64,000 bases of DNA from Cephalopachus bancanus (GCA_027257055.1 JAPVLO010000115.1:2542001-2606000); one strand, 5' to 3'. Counted from the first letter of the stretch, positions 11,123-23,490 are shown. Numbers and translations: made by a program. Notes: generated by a model from the letters alone, not told the origin.

Positions 11123-11387
11123 CCAGGGACAAGTGGTGGCCTTCAGACCCTCAGATCATATCGGAAGGGCTGTATGCAATAGCTGTCGTGCTGAGCTTCT
11201 CTCGCATTGCGTACATTCTGCCCGCCAACGAGAGTTTTGGACCCCTGCAGATCTCCCTAGGGAGAACTGTAAAAGATATCTTCAAGTTCATGGTCATTTT
11301 TATCATGGTATTTGTGGCCTTCATGATTGGGATGTTCAACCTGTACTCTTACTACCGGGGTGCCAAGTACAACCCAGCGTTTACAAC
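11123..11387 (+). CDS. TRPC7: TRPC7 exon: S4, S4-S5 linker, S5
   Basis: The acceptor is TTTTCTTTTAG and the donor is GTGAGT at 11388. The first two bases complete the split Ala codon, followed by [18 protein letters not shown] and the S4 helix. The S4-S5 linker follows ([20 protein letters not shown]), then S5 ([20 protein letters not shown]) and the start of the outer pore region ([14 protein letters not shown]). It covers about residues 527-615. In this family the S4-S5 linker couples the sensor-like domain to the gate, and the helix boundaries given are by eye. It ends two bases into a Thr codon finished by the next exon. The sequon NES sits in the linker and is probably cytoplasmic, so it is unlikely to be glycosylated. 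Confidence 0.96.
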
Positions 11388-11524
11388 GTGAGTATCTTGG
11401 AGCTCTCCCTTGAGGGTCTCTCTGGGCTTGCTGGAAATCCTTGGGAGGCTCCTGGAGGTGGTTTCTTGCAGAGACTCAGATCTCCTTGTATTTCTCAAGA
11501 CTAAAAACAATTTTATTCAAGGAT

Positions 11525-11745
11525 GGCTTAGAGTTCAGGTTCTGGAGCTGAAAAACAGAAGAGCTGGGTTAAATCTTCACTTTCCGCTTTCATCCTGTGT
11601 GGCCGTGAGCATGTTCCTTGACTTCTCTGGGCCTTTATTTTCTTGTTTTTAAAAATAAGGGTAATAAAGGTACCTGCTTCATTGGGATCATGTGAGGATT
11701 CAATGAGATGATATAACTCATACAGTGAAAAATGGGTAAAAAATA
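11525..11745 (+). repeat. MIR SINE
   Basis: A sense MIR: TTCAGGTTCTGGAGCTGAAA, GTGTGGCCGTGAGCATGTTC, CTTTATTTTCTTGTTTTTAA, GATCATGTGAGGATTCAATG. Confidence 0.75.
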
Positions 11746-13274
11746 TTATTACTATTGTTATCCTAGCCCATGTTGCCTAGAAAACAGAATTCTGGGCAAA
11801 ACTTGTATGCCAATACTTTTACTGGAACAAGGACATTGCAATCCCAGGGAAACAAGACTGAAGGAAAAGGAGAGTGAGGTGTGGAAGGAGGGCAAGCAAG
11901 TGCAGGCTGTTGCTACGCGGGAAGCACATGAGGTAAGGTATGGGGATGATTGCCCTGACCACTGGCCATCAGAATACACAACTAGGGCCTGGCAGACTTC
12001 TCCAGGGAGATGCTATTGAACCCCCGTGTCCCCAAATAGTCCGTAAGACTGAGAAACAGAATTCATCAGCCCATCTCCTGTCTCTCATTAGTCACACCAC
12101 AGGATATTAGCACACCTGCATGTCCAGGGGAAGCCATATCCACACCACAAGGGAGGCAGGTCTGCGAGTGAGTGCAGGTCGGCAACTCTCTCCATGCCTG
12201 GCCAGTGCATGTTCGTGGGCACCGAGAGAGTCCTGCAGCACTGTGTGCCTTTGCGGCAGGAGGGAGGCACAGCAAGAGAGGCAAGAAGCACGCAGCCTGA
12301 GTGTGAGGCAAGGCTGGGATAGTGGCCCAGAAGTAGCTGCAGTGTGGGCTCCTGCCAGCCAAGATGGCGGAGGGAAACAATGGCCTGTGCCATCGACCCC
12401 ACCATGAAGGTGGAGTGGAGTTTATTGAGCCTGTGTCCACAAAGACCCAAAACTCCTCCTCTCTATGGGAGGAGCCAAGTGTCTTTTGTAGGGTTGGCTA
12501 TCAGTAGCATTGGGCACGATCTAGAGGAAGAATCTGACAGAACTGAGTGTATTCCCTGACACAGGCATATACAGGCTGGTGACCTTATGCCAAGTCACTT
12601 GATTCTTCTAAGCCTCTGTGTCCTTGCCTGTAAAATGAAAAAAGATTTCCCACCTTACTCATAAATAGTTAAATGGATAAATGAGGTAGTTTGTGCAAAG
12701 TACCTGAAACCCAGAAGTGTTTTCAGTCCAAATCTTTCTCCAGACTCGCTCATTTCCAGAACTTCTCCTTGCTTTCATCAAGCTCCTGCCCAGAACCTTG
12801 AAAGAAGGATTGTCAGGTTTCCAGTCACAAGTACAGCAGCCCGGACTAACAGAGCTAAGCATTTCCTTACATGTGTCCCCAGAAAGCCCTGAGTAGCCTG
12901 GAATTTCAGCTTCCCAGCTAGTAGAAACAGCCCTGAGCCTCGACTGTGCAGACTCCCTTAGCAGTTCCCAGCTCACGGCAGGGCCTACCTTACCCTTCTG
13001 GAGAAATTGCCCATCAAGAGAAGATCCTTGTCTCTAAGAACAAAGTGCAGTGAACTCAGGGCCACTCCGATCAGAAGCCTGGACTGTGCTGCTACACCCC
13101 ACTGGATCTATAGGTGGGCTCCTGAGGCTGCCAAAACTCTTACTCTCTAAGGCAAAGAAGTAGATTGTGTGTCACAGAGAACAGGTGCCAAGCTGAGCAC
13201 TGAGAAATGCACCTGAGTGTGTCTGGCTCTGCCTCTCAGCCCACAGGCTCTCTTAGATCTCAGCAACCTTGGTT

Positions 13275-13490
13275 CACGCAGACTAGGTTTCAATCTGAGT
13301 TCTGCCTCTTACTGACTTTGTGACCTTGGGCAAGTGCTTAAATCCTCTGGACCTCAGTTTGCCCAGCTCTGAAATAAGAATTTGAAGAGGGCCGATGTCA
13401 CAGGATTGTTGTATGGATCCAATAAGAAGAAACAGCATCAAATACAGTGCTTGGTATGTCATGAGCCTTCAATAAATAGTAATGATGATA
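13275..13490 (+). repeat. MIR SINE
   Basis: A sense MIR with TTTCAATCTGAGTTCTGCCT, TTGTGACCTTGGGCAAGTGC, ACCTCAGTTTGCCCAGCTCT and the L2-like tail CCTTCAATAAATAGTAATGA. It is one of the best preserved MIRs here. Confidence 0.8.
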
Positions 13491-15203
13491 GTGGTGATGG
13501 TGATAGTGGGGTTAGGGGAGGATAAATTGCAACAAGACACACCTGGGTACTGATTTGGCTCTAGAGGACCCTTCCTAAGCAGTGACCTAGCTTACAAACC
13601 ATGCACCAGCTCAGGCCAAGCACGTTATTGAATCAGGTAGGCTATTTCTTATCACTCCAATGCTTAGTGATTATTGAAGGAATCGAATAAACTTGAATCA
13701 CCCAAAAGGAAATTCGCTCTAGATCTGCTAGAGGCAAAACTAAAGGTATCCACTCAGCATGGGATGCAATGTTATTGAACAAGGAGAGGACATCAGCTAA
13801 TACCCAAGGGCTCTTACCCTCTGTGGTTAGGCCCTTGTATTTCTCCTGTGTTTCCAGTCTAGCGTGATTCTTTGCTCAGAGTCTGTGCTCACTAAATGTT
13901 TCGTGGACAAGAATGAGGGAATAAAAAGGAGAAACTAACCAGACAGGTAAACAATAGGCATGTGGGCATCTGACAATGTGGACTTCAGTCCCATCCCTAC
14001 TTCAGTTCCTAGGTGCTCTGTGCAGTCCCTCTTCCCTGCCCTTACAGAGAACCTATATGACTAGTCCACCGTTCCTCAGAAGGTCAGTGCCGTGACACAT
14101 AGGAAAATGAAAAAGGTCATGACTGAAAGTAGGGCTAACCTGGCCACAATTTCAACTATATGTGGCACAGCTAACCCACTGAAAGAGTAAAGCAGGGGGT
14201 CTGGGCTGGGGTCTTATGGCCTAGGAAGTCATGGGAAAAGGCAAAAGCAGGAGAAAGCGGCAAAGCAATTGGTTTGTCCTGTGTGCTGGAAACTAAACAA
14301 ATACTTTATAGACATAAGAGTTCCTGTCGAAGAGGACCCCAAACCTCCTAATATGGGTGGAGAGGAGAAAAGGTAGGGAGGTGGCAAGCACAGTGAAGAA
14401 AGAGAGGCTATCGCCTCAGCCATTCCTGAAATGGGATGTGTAGCTGTGAATAGGACTTGACTGAACAAGAAAACCACCAATAGAGCAGTGAAGTGGAGAG
14501 AGAAAAGAATGGATTTTCGTAAATGTCATCTTTTACCTTTTGACTGCTCTCTGGAGCATGTCACCCCTAAGAGATCTTTGATCATAAAAAAGCCATGTGA
14601 GGACAAATGAGACACATGCCTTAGGGGGATTCAAAGCTATTCTGAATGCCGGCCTTGCTGATGATGACGTTGAAAGACCCACTCTGGCAAATGTTTGCTC
14701 CAGAGCACCCCATCTCCATGCCGTCCTGCCCAGCTCAGAACTTTTCTTTTACCCACCCACAGGAGAGTGACCTCCTCTGTGGAATGCTGAGCTTGTAGGA
14801 TAAGACAGGTCCTCTCATCAGTCTCTATAGCCTTGGAAGACCCAATCCTACAGATGGGTATTTGGGGTTGGAGCACCCCGCAAGTATCCCCCCAGCCCCA
14901 CTTTTGACACACACCACCCCATAACTTCATTCCTGCCATGCATAAGGACAGCTGGGGTTCCTAAAAACTGTTCAGGAGTCCACATTGAAGGTCAGCTGTT
15001 AGGAGCCTAGAGGGAGTTTTCTCATAAAGCACTGCTCACCCTAAGGGTATGATCACAGGAAAACTCACAAAAGTTGGTCCCACCTGCGTTCCACCAAGTT
15101 ATAGCACTGTCCCAAAGAAAAGGGTCAGGCAGACCTGGAACAAAAGGAAAGAAAAGGAAAAGAAAGGTTTCTTTTCCAATCACGGCCCAGTCTGCAGCCA
15201 CGA

Positions 15204-15229
15204 CCCCCACCTCCCACCCCCCACCCCCA
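15204..15229 (-). other. Potential G-quadruplex (minus strand)
   Basis: The + strand has C runs of 5, 3, 6 and 5 separated by 1-3 bases. The minus strand therefore has four G runs with very short loops, meeting the usual G4 pattern. Confidence 0.6.
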
Positions 15230-15399
15230 GCCACTTCCTAGTATGTTATAGTTCCAGAACCATATTCCTTCTCCTCACCCCCAACCTCTCATTTTCTTCA
15301 TCTGGCATACCTCAGGGAAAGGGTTAGAAGAAAATAGATTGAAGTAGTTCGGCCCAAGGTGTGAATAAACACACAGTACAAACAGACTTAACAGAGATC

Positions 15400-15560
15400 A
15401 GTGGTTCCCAGACCACATCAGAATTACCTGGGGAGGGGGTAAAATGTGGGGCTTTCTAGGCCCCACCTCTTAGAATTTAATTACAATAGTTCATAAATCA
15501 GCAATAATAATTCATTGGGGGATTCTAAAACCTGTAAGTCGAAGACCTCAGGGTAAGAAA
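15400..15560 (+). mobile_element. MER5A-like hAT DNA transposon remnant
   Basis: ATCAGTGGTTCCCAGACCAC is followed by ATCAGAATTACCTGGGGAGG, CTAGGCCCCACCTCTTAGAA and GGGGGATTCTAAAACCTGTA. These are typical MER5 ends and a middle with GCCCCACC. It is diverged. Confidence 0.6.
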
Positions 15561-17109
15561 TGCTGATCCGGTCCAGCCTCCTCACTGCACAGACAGAAGA
15601 CTTGGAAGCCACTCTCAGCTCCATGCACTTCAGAGACAAGTAGCTTGTTCACCTAAAGGAGTTATCTTATTGGTCGTATTCCAGGCCCTGTGCAGGCAGT
15701 GTTTTTTGTTTTTGTTTTTAAGCTGAAGCCACTGATTAGGTAGCCAAATCCAGCAGAATCAAGCCCTGGAGTCAGATCCTATGAGCAGTTCCCAGTTTTT
15801 CAGCCTCTTTCTACTTCAGAATGAAGGATTCTCTCTGTTTTTCACAGCCACTTCTGCATCAGGGCCTGGCCTTCGGGAAGCAGCAGAGATGTGTGTGCAT
15901 GGGTCACTGGTTGGGGAGCTGGTGCCTGTCTGGGCATGACAGGTAGTACACCTGCTGGCAGCTCATTATCTCCAAGTCTCTTCCATTAGAAACCACAGAT
16001 GACCACGGGTGAGGAAGGGAAGGTGCTCAGACAAGGTTTATGCTCTCAGAGTACAAAATCGAAGTATCCCATGACATGAGTGAGGAAGTGGAAAGAAAAA
16101 TCACCTGAGAACTCACTTCCTTTAAGAAACTCTTTGAGAAAAGTTCTCAGTTCAGCTTGTGAGGAATTCTGTTACTGGGAACATATTTTTTATTTTATCG
16201 TGGAAATTGGTAGACAGGATTTGCTTTTTGGAGGTGCATTTTATAGCCAACCTGACTGAAATGTATATATTCTATAAAGCAAAGACTTTCTGCTTAGAGA
16301 TTATGTGGAAACCTTGAGATCCCAGCACTCTGGTTACAGTGTTGGAAAAACAGAAAGAAAAGGTCCTTGGCTCATAGATGAAATACAGCTGGGTGAGAAT
16401 ACATAGAAAAGGGGTACCTTCCTCATACTCTGTTGATGACCATGACAGGATAGGTACACAGAGAATGGAAGGAGCCAGGGCAGTGAGATAACTCAGAGCA
16501 AGGATGTAAAGGGTTCTCTAACACAACCCATCATGGGCCCTGGTCCCCCCTTTGCGTGAGCTTGGCTTTCCCCACTTGATACTAGTTGGAGATTAAATGT
16601 AGCTTCTGTTCCTCAAAAGATGATCCCAGCCCATCTTTTATAAAGGCTGCTGTGGAAAGAACTTCATAGCATAGCTGGGTTGAGATTTTCTAATCAAAAT
16701 AATACCTCGCTTAAGGTCGTTTTGTCTCCCCAGGAGTCATTTTAATGGAAGGAACTTCAATGCTAGGCAAAATTAGAAGCTTCTATTTTCCATGACAGTT
16801 ATGGGAAATTTCCACACTCTGTAAGGAAGAGATCCTGTGCCCACCAGGAGCGGGAGGCAGTGATCCAGCCCTACCTCACGTGTCCTTGCCGTAGAAAAGC
16901 CAGCTTCCCCTTCCAGCTATGGGCACTTGGGCTGAAGGAGAGGATCTGAAGATTCTGCCCACACACCGCCCTCCCCACCTAGGACTGCTGCACCACCCTG
17001 CTTGCCAAAGACTGTCTGAACCTGGAGGCTGAGTTTCTCATACTCTTGTCTTAAAGCTGAAATCAGGACTTCAAGTTCAAATGGTAGAAATAATAATAAT
17101 AATAGATAC

Positions 17110-17280
17110 CCATTTAGTAACCAACTCATTGCGACAACTACATGCATCTGCTCTCTCATGTAATCCACACAATGGAATAACACGGATACTACTACAGGAA
17201 ACTGAGGCTCAGAGAGTACTGGACCTGCCAAGTTCACAGAGCCAATAGGACAATCCAAACCCAGATCTGCATGATTTCAA
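17110..17280 (-). repeat. MIR SINE fragment
   Basis: The antisense MIR core is seen as CAGGAAACTGAGGCTCAGAG, AGTTCACAGAGCCAATAGGA and AAACCCAGATCTGCATGATT. Confidence 0.65.
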
Positions 17281-17519
17281 GACCATCTTCTACCTTTTGA
17301 CCTAAAATTTCCAAGAACAGAACCCCCACACCTACCCTGGGACCTATGCTTTGAGGTGGAAGCTAAGTCTCTTTAAAAGTGGAGTTGCTTTCCTGTAGTA
17401 CTAGATTCTAAAGAAGAGAATTCTAAATTCAGATTTTCTTAATCACTGAGAACCTTAGCCCTAAATATGCAGCTTATGATTCTCCCCTGGATAAAGCAGT
17501 TTCTGTTCCAAAGTGGGCT

Positions 17520-18020
17520 CCCTAATTTGACATTCATGGAGCAGCTACTCTAGGCCAGGTTCTGTGTTCAGGCCTAGGTCATGGGGATTATTAATAAAAC
17601 AGACAACCTTCCTGACACTGAGAACCTATGGACAAGTGAGGATTCAAGGGGGGGGAAGCTAGTATCCCATAAGATCATAATCAAAGGGTACTTGGGCAGC
17701 ACAGGGAGGAAGAAGCACTGAATTCTGCCTGGCAGGGTCAGGGAAGTCTTTCTGAAGGAGATGACCCTAAACAGAATGACGGGAATGGCATTCTGGCCTG
17801 TGCAGAGCATCTTTTGAAGAACTGCAAGTAAGAAAGAGTTCTGGGAGATGGTGGAAAATTAAATCAGAGAATCCAATAGAAGCTAGACTGCAAAGCACTT
17901 TATAATTCCCGATAGAGTGTTAGAGTCTGCACTAAGGCCTTTGTGAAAGGAGGAAGACAGGATCAGACCTCGCTTCAGAAAGAGCCTGCAGCAGCTGTGA
18001 CAAAAACAGTTGGAAGGGAT
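17520..18020 (-). repeat. L2-like ancient LINE remnant
   Basis: Degraded motifs of the common mammalian repeat appear: GAGCAGCTACTCTAGGCCAG, GGGATTATTAATAAAACAGA, AGGGAAGTCTTTCTGAAGGA and ATGACGGGAATGGCATTCTG. The family assignment is by memory. Confidence 0.45.
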
Positions 18021-18844
18021 GAGCGTGGAGGTCATACGTGGCCTGAGCTGGGTGCTGGGGACTCCACTGTGAGTAAGAGCAGACACAGCCTTCCCATTGT
18101 GAAACTTGCAGCTAGGTTGTGAAGACAAATGTGAATCAATCCCAGGAATGAGGGCATGTTTTCAACCTGAGAAGCTGTTCCGAAAGGCAGGAACTTGAAA
18201 GAAAGGAAGCTCCTAAGGGCCCTGAGCTAGATGCACCTGCACCAGGAGGCTCTGAAGGAGCCGTGTGAGAGAGGGTGCAATGCGCCCGAGGCTGGGTGAT
18301 GTCATATAATTCAGCAAAACCAATGGCCTGTCAGAGAAATCGGGGAAGGATTATCCTGAGACACCCTAGAACCTTGACCTACTATCGTTTTCCTGTGCGG
18401 TGTGTGCGAAGTGTGTCTGCAGGTGAGGAACCAGTAAGGGAGTCAGCCTCCTGGGAGCTGCAGGGTACAGATTTTCCCAGGACCCAGAGTCCATGTTGAA
18501 ATATGGGCATCTCTGATCCAGAAGCTTCACAGGCTGAGTTTTATCATCATATTTTATCATATTTTGGAAGTTATAATCACCACCTTTCAACCTATAAATT
18601 CAAGTTAGGCATAAGGGTGTTTGGGAAATGAGAGAGCTTACTGTGCCCATTATCAAGTGGAGAAACTAGCATAGAGAAGTTCTGAGACTTGATGAAGAAG
18701 TAGCAGTGGGCAGTGCCAAGGCTCAGAGAGGCTGGCGAGCTGGAAATGGCCTGTATGTGTCAAAAAAGATAGCTTGGGTCTAACATAAGTTACTTTCTTT
18801 GAATAACTTTCTAGCAAGTGATAAAAATATAGCTCTTCCAAAGC

Positions 18845-19050
18845 GAGAGACTTGCTTGAGCCCAGGAGTTCAAGACCAGCCTGGGCAACATGACGAGACC
18901 TCATCTCTCCCCCAAACCCCCCCACCCCCCGCATGGTGGTACACACCTGCAGTCCCAGCTACTCAGGAAGTTGAGGTGGGAAGAATCACCTGAGCCCAGG
19001 AGGTAAAGGCTTCGGCCTGGGTGACACAGTGAGACCTTATCTTTAAAAAA
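18845..19050 (+). repeat. 5'-truncated AluJ-like SINE
   Basis: CTTGAGCCCAGGAGTTCAAG, CAGCCTGGGCAACATGACGA and GTCCCAGCTACTCAGGAAGT identify an Alu of the older type. A C-rich linker (18909-18930) replaces the usual middle A-rich region. The 3' end runs into a GATA tract. Confidence 0.8.
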
Positions 19051-19112
19051 TAGATTAATGATGATAGATAGACTAGATTAGATAGATAGATAGATAGATA
19101 GACAGACAGACT
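19051..19112 (+). repeat. (GATA)n / (GACA)n microsatellite
   Basis: GATA-type units with interruptions, ending in GACAGACAGAC. It grew from the A-tail of the adjacent Alu. Confidence 0.9.
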
Positions 19113-19267
19113 ACTTTGGAAGAATAATTAAGCTTGTTCTATCATATAAAGTTTGTTTATACATTCTCCTCATGTTTACTCATGACATGGATTTTGAAAG
19201 CTTGGGGCCTTTGGACCTCTGGAACAGGCTGGAAGCCAAGAAGTTTTAAGGAAAAAAGCCTGCCAAT

Positions 19268-19425
19268 TGACCAGCATAGTAGTGCGCGCCTGTAGTTCCA
19301 GCTACTTGGAAGGCTGAGGCGGAAGGATCGCCAGAGCCCCACCAGGTCGAGGCTGCAGTGCTGGGAGTGTGCCACTGCACTCCAGTCTGGGTGATGGAGT
19401 GAGACTCCAAATCAAAAAAAAAAAC
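19268..19425 (+). repeat. Half-length Alu (right-monomer type) with perfect 11-bp TSD
   Basis: The insert contains GTTCCAGCTACTTGGAAGGC, GGATCGCCAGAGCCCCACCA and GCCACTGCACTCCAGTCTGG and ends in an A-tail. Both sides carry the duplication AGCCTGCCAAT (19257-19267 and 19426-19436). It is either a 5'-truncated Alu or a free right monomer of the younger lineage group. Confidence 0.85.
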
Positions 19426-19699
19426 AGCCTGCCAATACACAAGCAATGTATTCCTTTGGATGCTGTCTTCATGGCACAACTCCAGTCCTCCATCTCATTC
19501 TCAGGCTGACTGTAGCCCTCTGACAGGGAAGTTCTCACCTTTTAATTTGCTAAAATTCTGTTCAAGGGTTGCAATAAGATTCAAACTATCATTTCTCAAG
19601 GTGATGAGAAACTGGATCATCCAGGGTTAACTCCAAAGGTACTATCAGCAGAGACAGTTCTTACACAAATCTGAGGCATGCTGGGTAAGACCAAGTGCC

Positions 19700-20260
19700 C
19701 ACATCACCTCTTGCCTCAGTTTCTCAGCATTCAATCATCTGTTGACAAAAATGTTCAGAGTCCCCACTTCAAGTCAGGCACTGTTCTAGGTACTGAGGAC
19801 AGAGCAATAAGGAGGTTAGCAAGCCCTGTTGTCCTGGAGCCCACATTTCAGAGGGAAAAGAGGAAAAAGATAGACATATGACAAGATTATTCTAGATTAT
19901 GTACTGGGAACTGGAGAAGAAATAAAATACTGTACAAAAGAGTCAGGTGGGGAGGGCTTGACAGGGCAGTCAGAGAAGGCCTGTCGGGCGCATGGCCACT
20001 GAGTCTAAAGCCTAACGAATGAGAGAACAAGGAGGGGGTGAGATGGAGTGAGAGTGGCAGGGCATTCTGGGAAGAACTGGGCCAGCAGGGTGGGCAGAGT
20101 GCCGTGAGTGAGGGAAAAGCCAAACATTAGGCTCCAGGGAGGTGGGAGGAGCCAGACTACCTGGACCTTGAGGGACTGGGCTAGGTGATGGGCTTTGTCA
20201 GCCACGGGGAAAGTCACTAAAGGGAGAGGGAGGATCTGATTTTTGTTTTTAAAGGGCTAC
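19700..20260 (-). repeat. L2-like ancient LINE remnant
   Basis: TCAGGCACTGTTCTAGGTAC, TGAGGACAGAGCAATAAGGA, GTCAGAGAAGGCCTGTCGGG and GGGCATTCTGGGAAGAACTG appear in the order of a very common mammalian repeat that I place with L2. Confidence 0.5.
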
Positions 20261-20344
20261 TCTGAGAATTAATTGTAGGGTGCAAGAGGTTTCAGCCAGA
20301 TGTTGGAGCTTATTACAGTTAAGGAAATTTAAACAAAAAAAACT

Positions 20345-20890
20345 AATACTAGTAATAAGAAACGTTTATTGAACAATTGCTACGTGCCAGGTAGTATTTT
20401 ATGCTCTTCACAAGCATTCGGTTAACTCTTTCAATCCTCACAACATCCCATGAAGTAGAGATTGTTGTTTTCCCTTTTTTTTTTTTTTTTTTTGAGTTTG
20501 AGTCTCACTCTGTCACCCAGGCTGGAGTGCAGTGGCACGCTCCTGGCCACTGCAACCTTGACCTGCTGGGATCCTGCAATCCTTCCACCTCAGGCTTCCA
20601 AGTAGCCGGAACTACAGGCGCGCGCTACCACACCCGGCTAATTTTTGATTTATTGTAGAGACAAGCTCTCGCCAAGTTGCCTGGTGGGTCTTGAACCCGC
20701 GGGCTCAGGCAATCCACTCGCCTCAGTCTCCCAAAGCGCTGAGATTACAGGCTGAGCCACCAAACCCGGCCTGTTTCCCATTTTATAGCCAGAAAAAAAA
20801 GAAGCATAGAGAGGCTAAGTTATTTAGCCAAAAACTTATATTCAAATCCAGGTTTCTCTGGCTTCAGAATCTGCACTCTGGCCACACTGT
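20345..20890 (-). repeat. MIR SINE split by an Alu
   Basis: The left half (20345-20474) contains GCTACGTGCCAGGTAGTATT and TCAATCCTCACAACATCCCA. The right half (20771-20890) contains GAAGCATAGAGAGGCTAAGT and ends CTGCACTCTGGCCACACT. Together they make one antisense MIR interrupted at 20475-20770. Confidence 0.7.
20475..20770 (-). repeat. Alu of the younger lineage-specific group
   Basis: A T-run (A-tail) at 20475-20493 is followed by GAGTCTCACTCTGTCACCCA, ACCTTGACCTGCTGGGATCC and TTTTTGATTTATTGTAGAGA. It ends ACAGGCTGAGCCACCAAACC. It shares the ATTTATTGTAGAGA and CAGGCTGAGCCACC markers with the other young copies. Confidence 0.9.
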
Positions 20891-22309
20891 CAGCACCGGG
20901 ACTCAACACTAGGATCAGGGAACAGCAACTCAAAATGTGCACCAGAGATTCATTCATTCATCATTGACTCATAGACTTTGAGTTTATTAAGCACCTTCTG
21001 TGTGCCAGGTTCTGACTAGGTTTTCACTTTCAGAACTGAAAAAACACAGTTTCTGTCCTCAAAGAGCTTCCAGCCTACTAGGATATAGAGTAGCCCTCAG
21101 TGTAAATAAATCCAGCTGCACAGACTTGGAGCATCCCTGTTCTTTGACATCAATTTTGTGGCCCCAGACTCTTCTATTTCTAGACTGTCTAAATCTAACT
21201 CGCCGTTTAGGACCCAAGTGATTCGGGGGACAAAGTCTCCGACGAGCCAGGGCAAGTTCAGACTTCCTCAGGCCTTTGACCATCCTCAACCCTGATCCAA
21301 CTGCTTTCAGCCTCTGGGTATGGGCAACCCTATGACAAAACCTTTGTCCATTCCACACACCTTCCTCCATCATCCCAGCTCGGATAGCAGGCAAACATTA
21401 TTACTCCTTCAGCAGAACTCTAGCACAGTGCCAACTATTGTCAGCCTTTTGAGATCTGATCCTCCTGCTTAATTTTAGCCTGCTATGTACTGATTTGGGC
21501 GAGTAACTGAACTGAACTGTTCGGTGGGGTAGGGGGAAGGCAGGGGTCCTGACAGTAAGAGGAGGAAGTCGTGGTGTTATGAAGAAGCAGTGATGTTCAC
21601 AACCGTTGCCCTGAACCTTTTCCTTGTTGATCAGTTTGTTCTCGGGGGCTCAGGTACAACTGCCTCTTCGGGCAACCTGCTATTAAAGTCCCATTATCCA
21701 GGCGAGACAGACCTCGTAGAGAACTGATTACCTCGCCTCTGCTTTCTGCCTGACAAATCAACCCCAACCTTCCCACACACCCACACCCCCACCAGAAAGA
21801 GGAGGGTGAATCACGGTCTATTCAATACCACTCACAGGCACTTTTCCTCCTTCACTTCATCAGAAGCACTTCTTATGCCAGGGCGGCCTATTGACTAAAC
21901 TTCAGTCCTTTCCACTGCAAGCCCAGAGTCAAATATAAAAAGACAGCATGGGCTGGAGAAATCAGAAAGAGGATTTGCATGAAATCAAGGGTTTATGATG
22001 ATCTTTGCAGATAAGAAGGAAAATGAATCTTGTTCAGAAATTACACAGCTGAATTATTAACTCCACTCAATCCTGTGTGGAAGCGCATGGGGGGCTGATG
22101 GGGCTGCAAGTGCTCCTGGGTAAGGTAGCAGCAAGTGGAGCATCCTTGCTTCCTGCCTTATGGCATTCTCTTGCCTTATTAGGCTTGCTTTTAGACTGGA
22201 ACCTCCGAAAGGACAGAAACACATTTGTTCTGGACACCCATGTATCCTCAACACCTGGCACAGTGCCGGACACATAGAATTTAATAAATAATTGAATCAA
22301 AATAATAGC

Positions 22310-22500
22310 TGCCGTTTGTTGGGGTCTTACTACATATTTCACATGGGTTGGTCATTTAATCTTCATAGCAACTGAACAGTAAGGCACCATTGTGCTCATT
22401 ACATAGATGGGTAAACTGAGGCTCAAAGTGACTGTGTAACATGCTCAAGCTCACACAGCCAATACATGGTGTTGCTGAGACTTGAACCCAGGCATGTACT
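22310..22500 (-). repeat. MIR SINE
   Basis: An antisense MIR: TCATTTAATCTTCATAGCAA, AGATGGGTAAACTGAGGCTC, AAGCTCACACAGCCAATACA and GAGACTTGAACCCAGGCATG. Confidence 0.75.
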
Positions 22501-23124
22501 TTGGGTCTTCTTACTCCTTTGACTCTCTGTGCAGCCTTCTATGATTGTCACAGTTGAAGTTGAAAAAAATCTGTGGCAAATGCTGTCATCAGCCAGGATG
22601 GGCTGGAGGAGGCTATGGAACCAGTAATTGCCATTCCTAATAGTAAATAACCTCAAATTTTGCCTTGAGACAAGCTAGTTTACAGTGGGGGCTTTTTGTG
22701 AGACAAGGGGTTTCATGGTAAATGTCAACTAAGCCGATTTCAAGAGAATTTTCTTCTTGAAAGTCAATCCCAGATCTCCCAGTGACCTGCTTCCTGCCTC
22801 ACGCCCTGAGTTCCAGAGCTCCTGGAAATTGTGGGTGATGATTAATATATGGCTTGGCATCATAACCTCACAGGACACTAGGACCAGCTCCAATGCGCGA
22901 GCCTTTGGGATCAGTGATGTGCTACTGACTTCTTTCCAAAGCCTGGGAACATAAATTATTAAAGGCTTCCAAGGTCAAGGAAACACAAGTTTTCTCCCAC
23001 TCAGGGCAGAGAGGCCAAGTTTCATTTATTTCCTGCCACATGTTAAGCCAGAAGATGTATGGCAACTCAACTTCATTGTGGAGCTCTCAACACCATCAGA
23101 CACATCAAATTTTCATTGAAGTTT

Positions 23125-23490
23125 TTTTGCCTTTTTTTCTACAAGTGTGTCTGTCATTTTCACATTGATTTATGAGCTCTTTATGTAAGGACATCATCCC
23201 ACTGTCTATCTTAAATATGCAAATACAAATTCTTTCCTCACTTAATATTTTACCTTATATTTTTGACTTACTATATTTGTGAGGTGTACAAGTATAGCTT
23301 TGAATAGCCAAATCTCTCAATCTTCATAGTTTCTGAAACTGACTTCAGCCCAAGATTATATAATAAATACTCACCAACATTTTATTCTACTTTTTATCAT
23401 GTAATTTTTTTAAACATTTAACTCTTCAATTCCATTCAGAAATTAGTTATATGGTTTGAGCTATGGATAAAATATTGTATTGTTTACAGC
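23125..23490 (-). repeat. L1M-type LINE remnant
   Basis: AT-rich sequence with CATTGATTTATGAGCTCTTT, TGTAAGGACATCATCCCACT and ATGGTTTGAGCTATGGATAA follows the order of antisense old L1 ORF2/3' sequence. It is very diverged. Confidence 0.45.
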
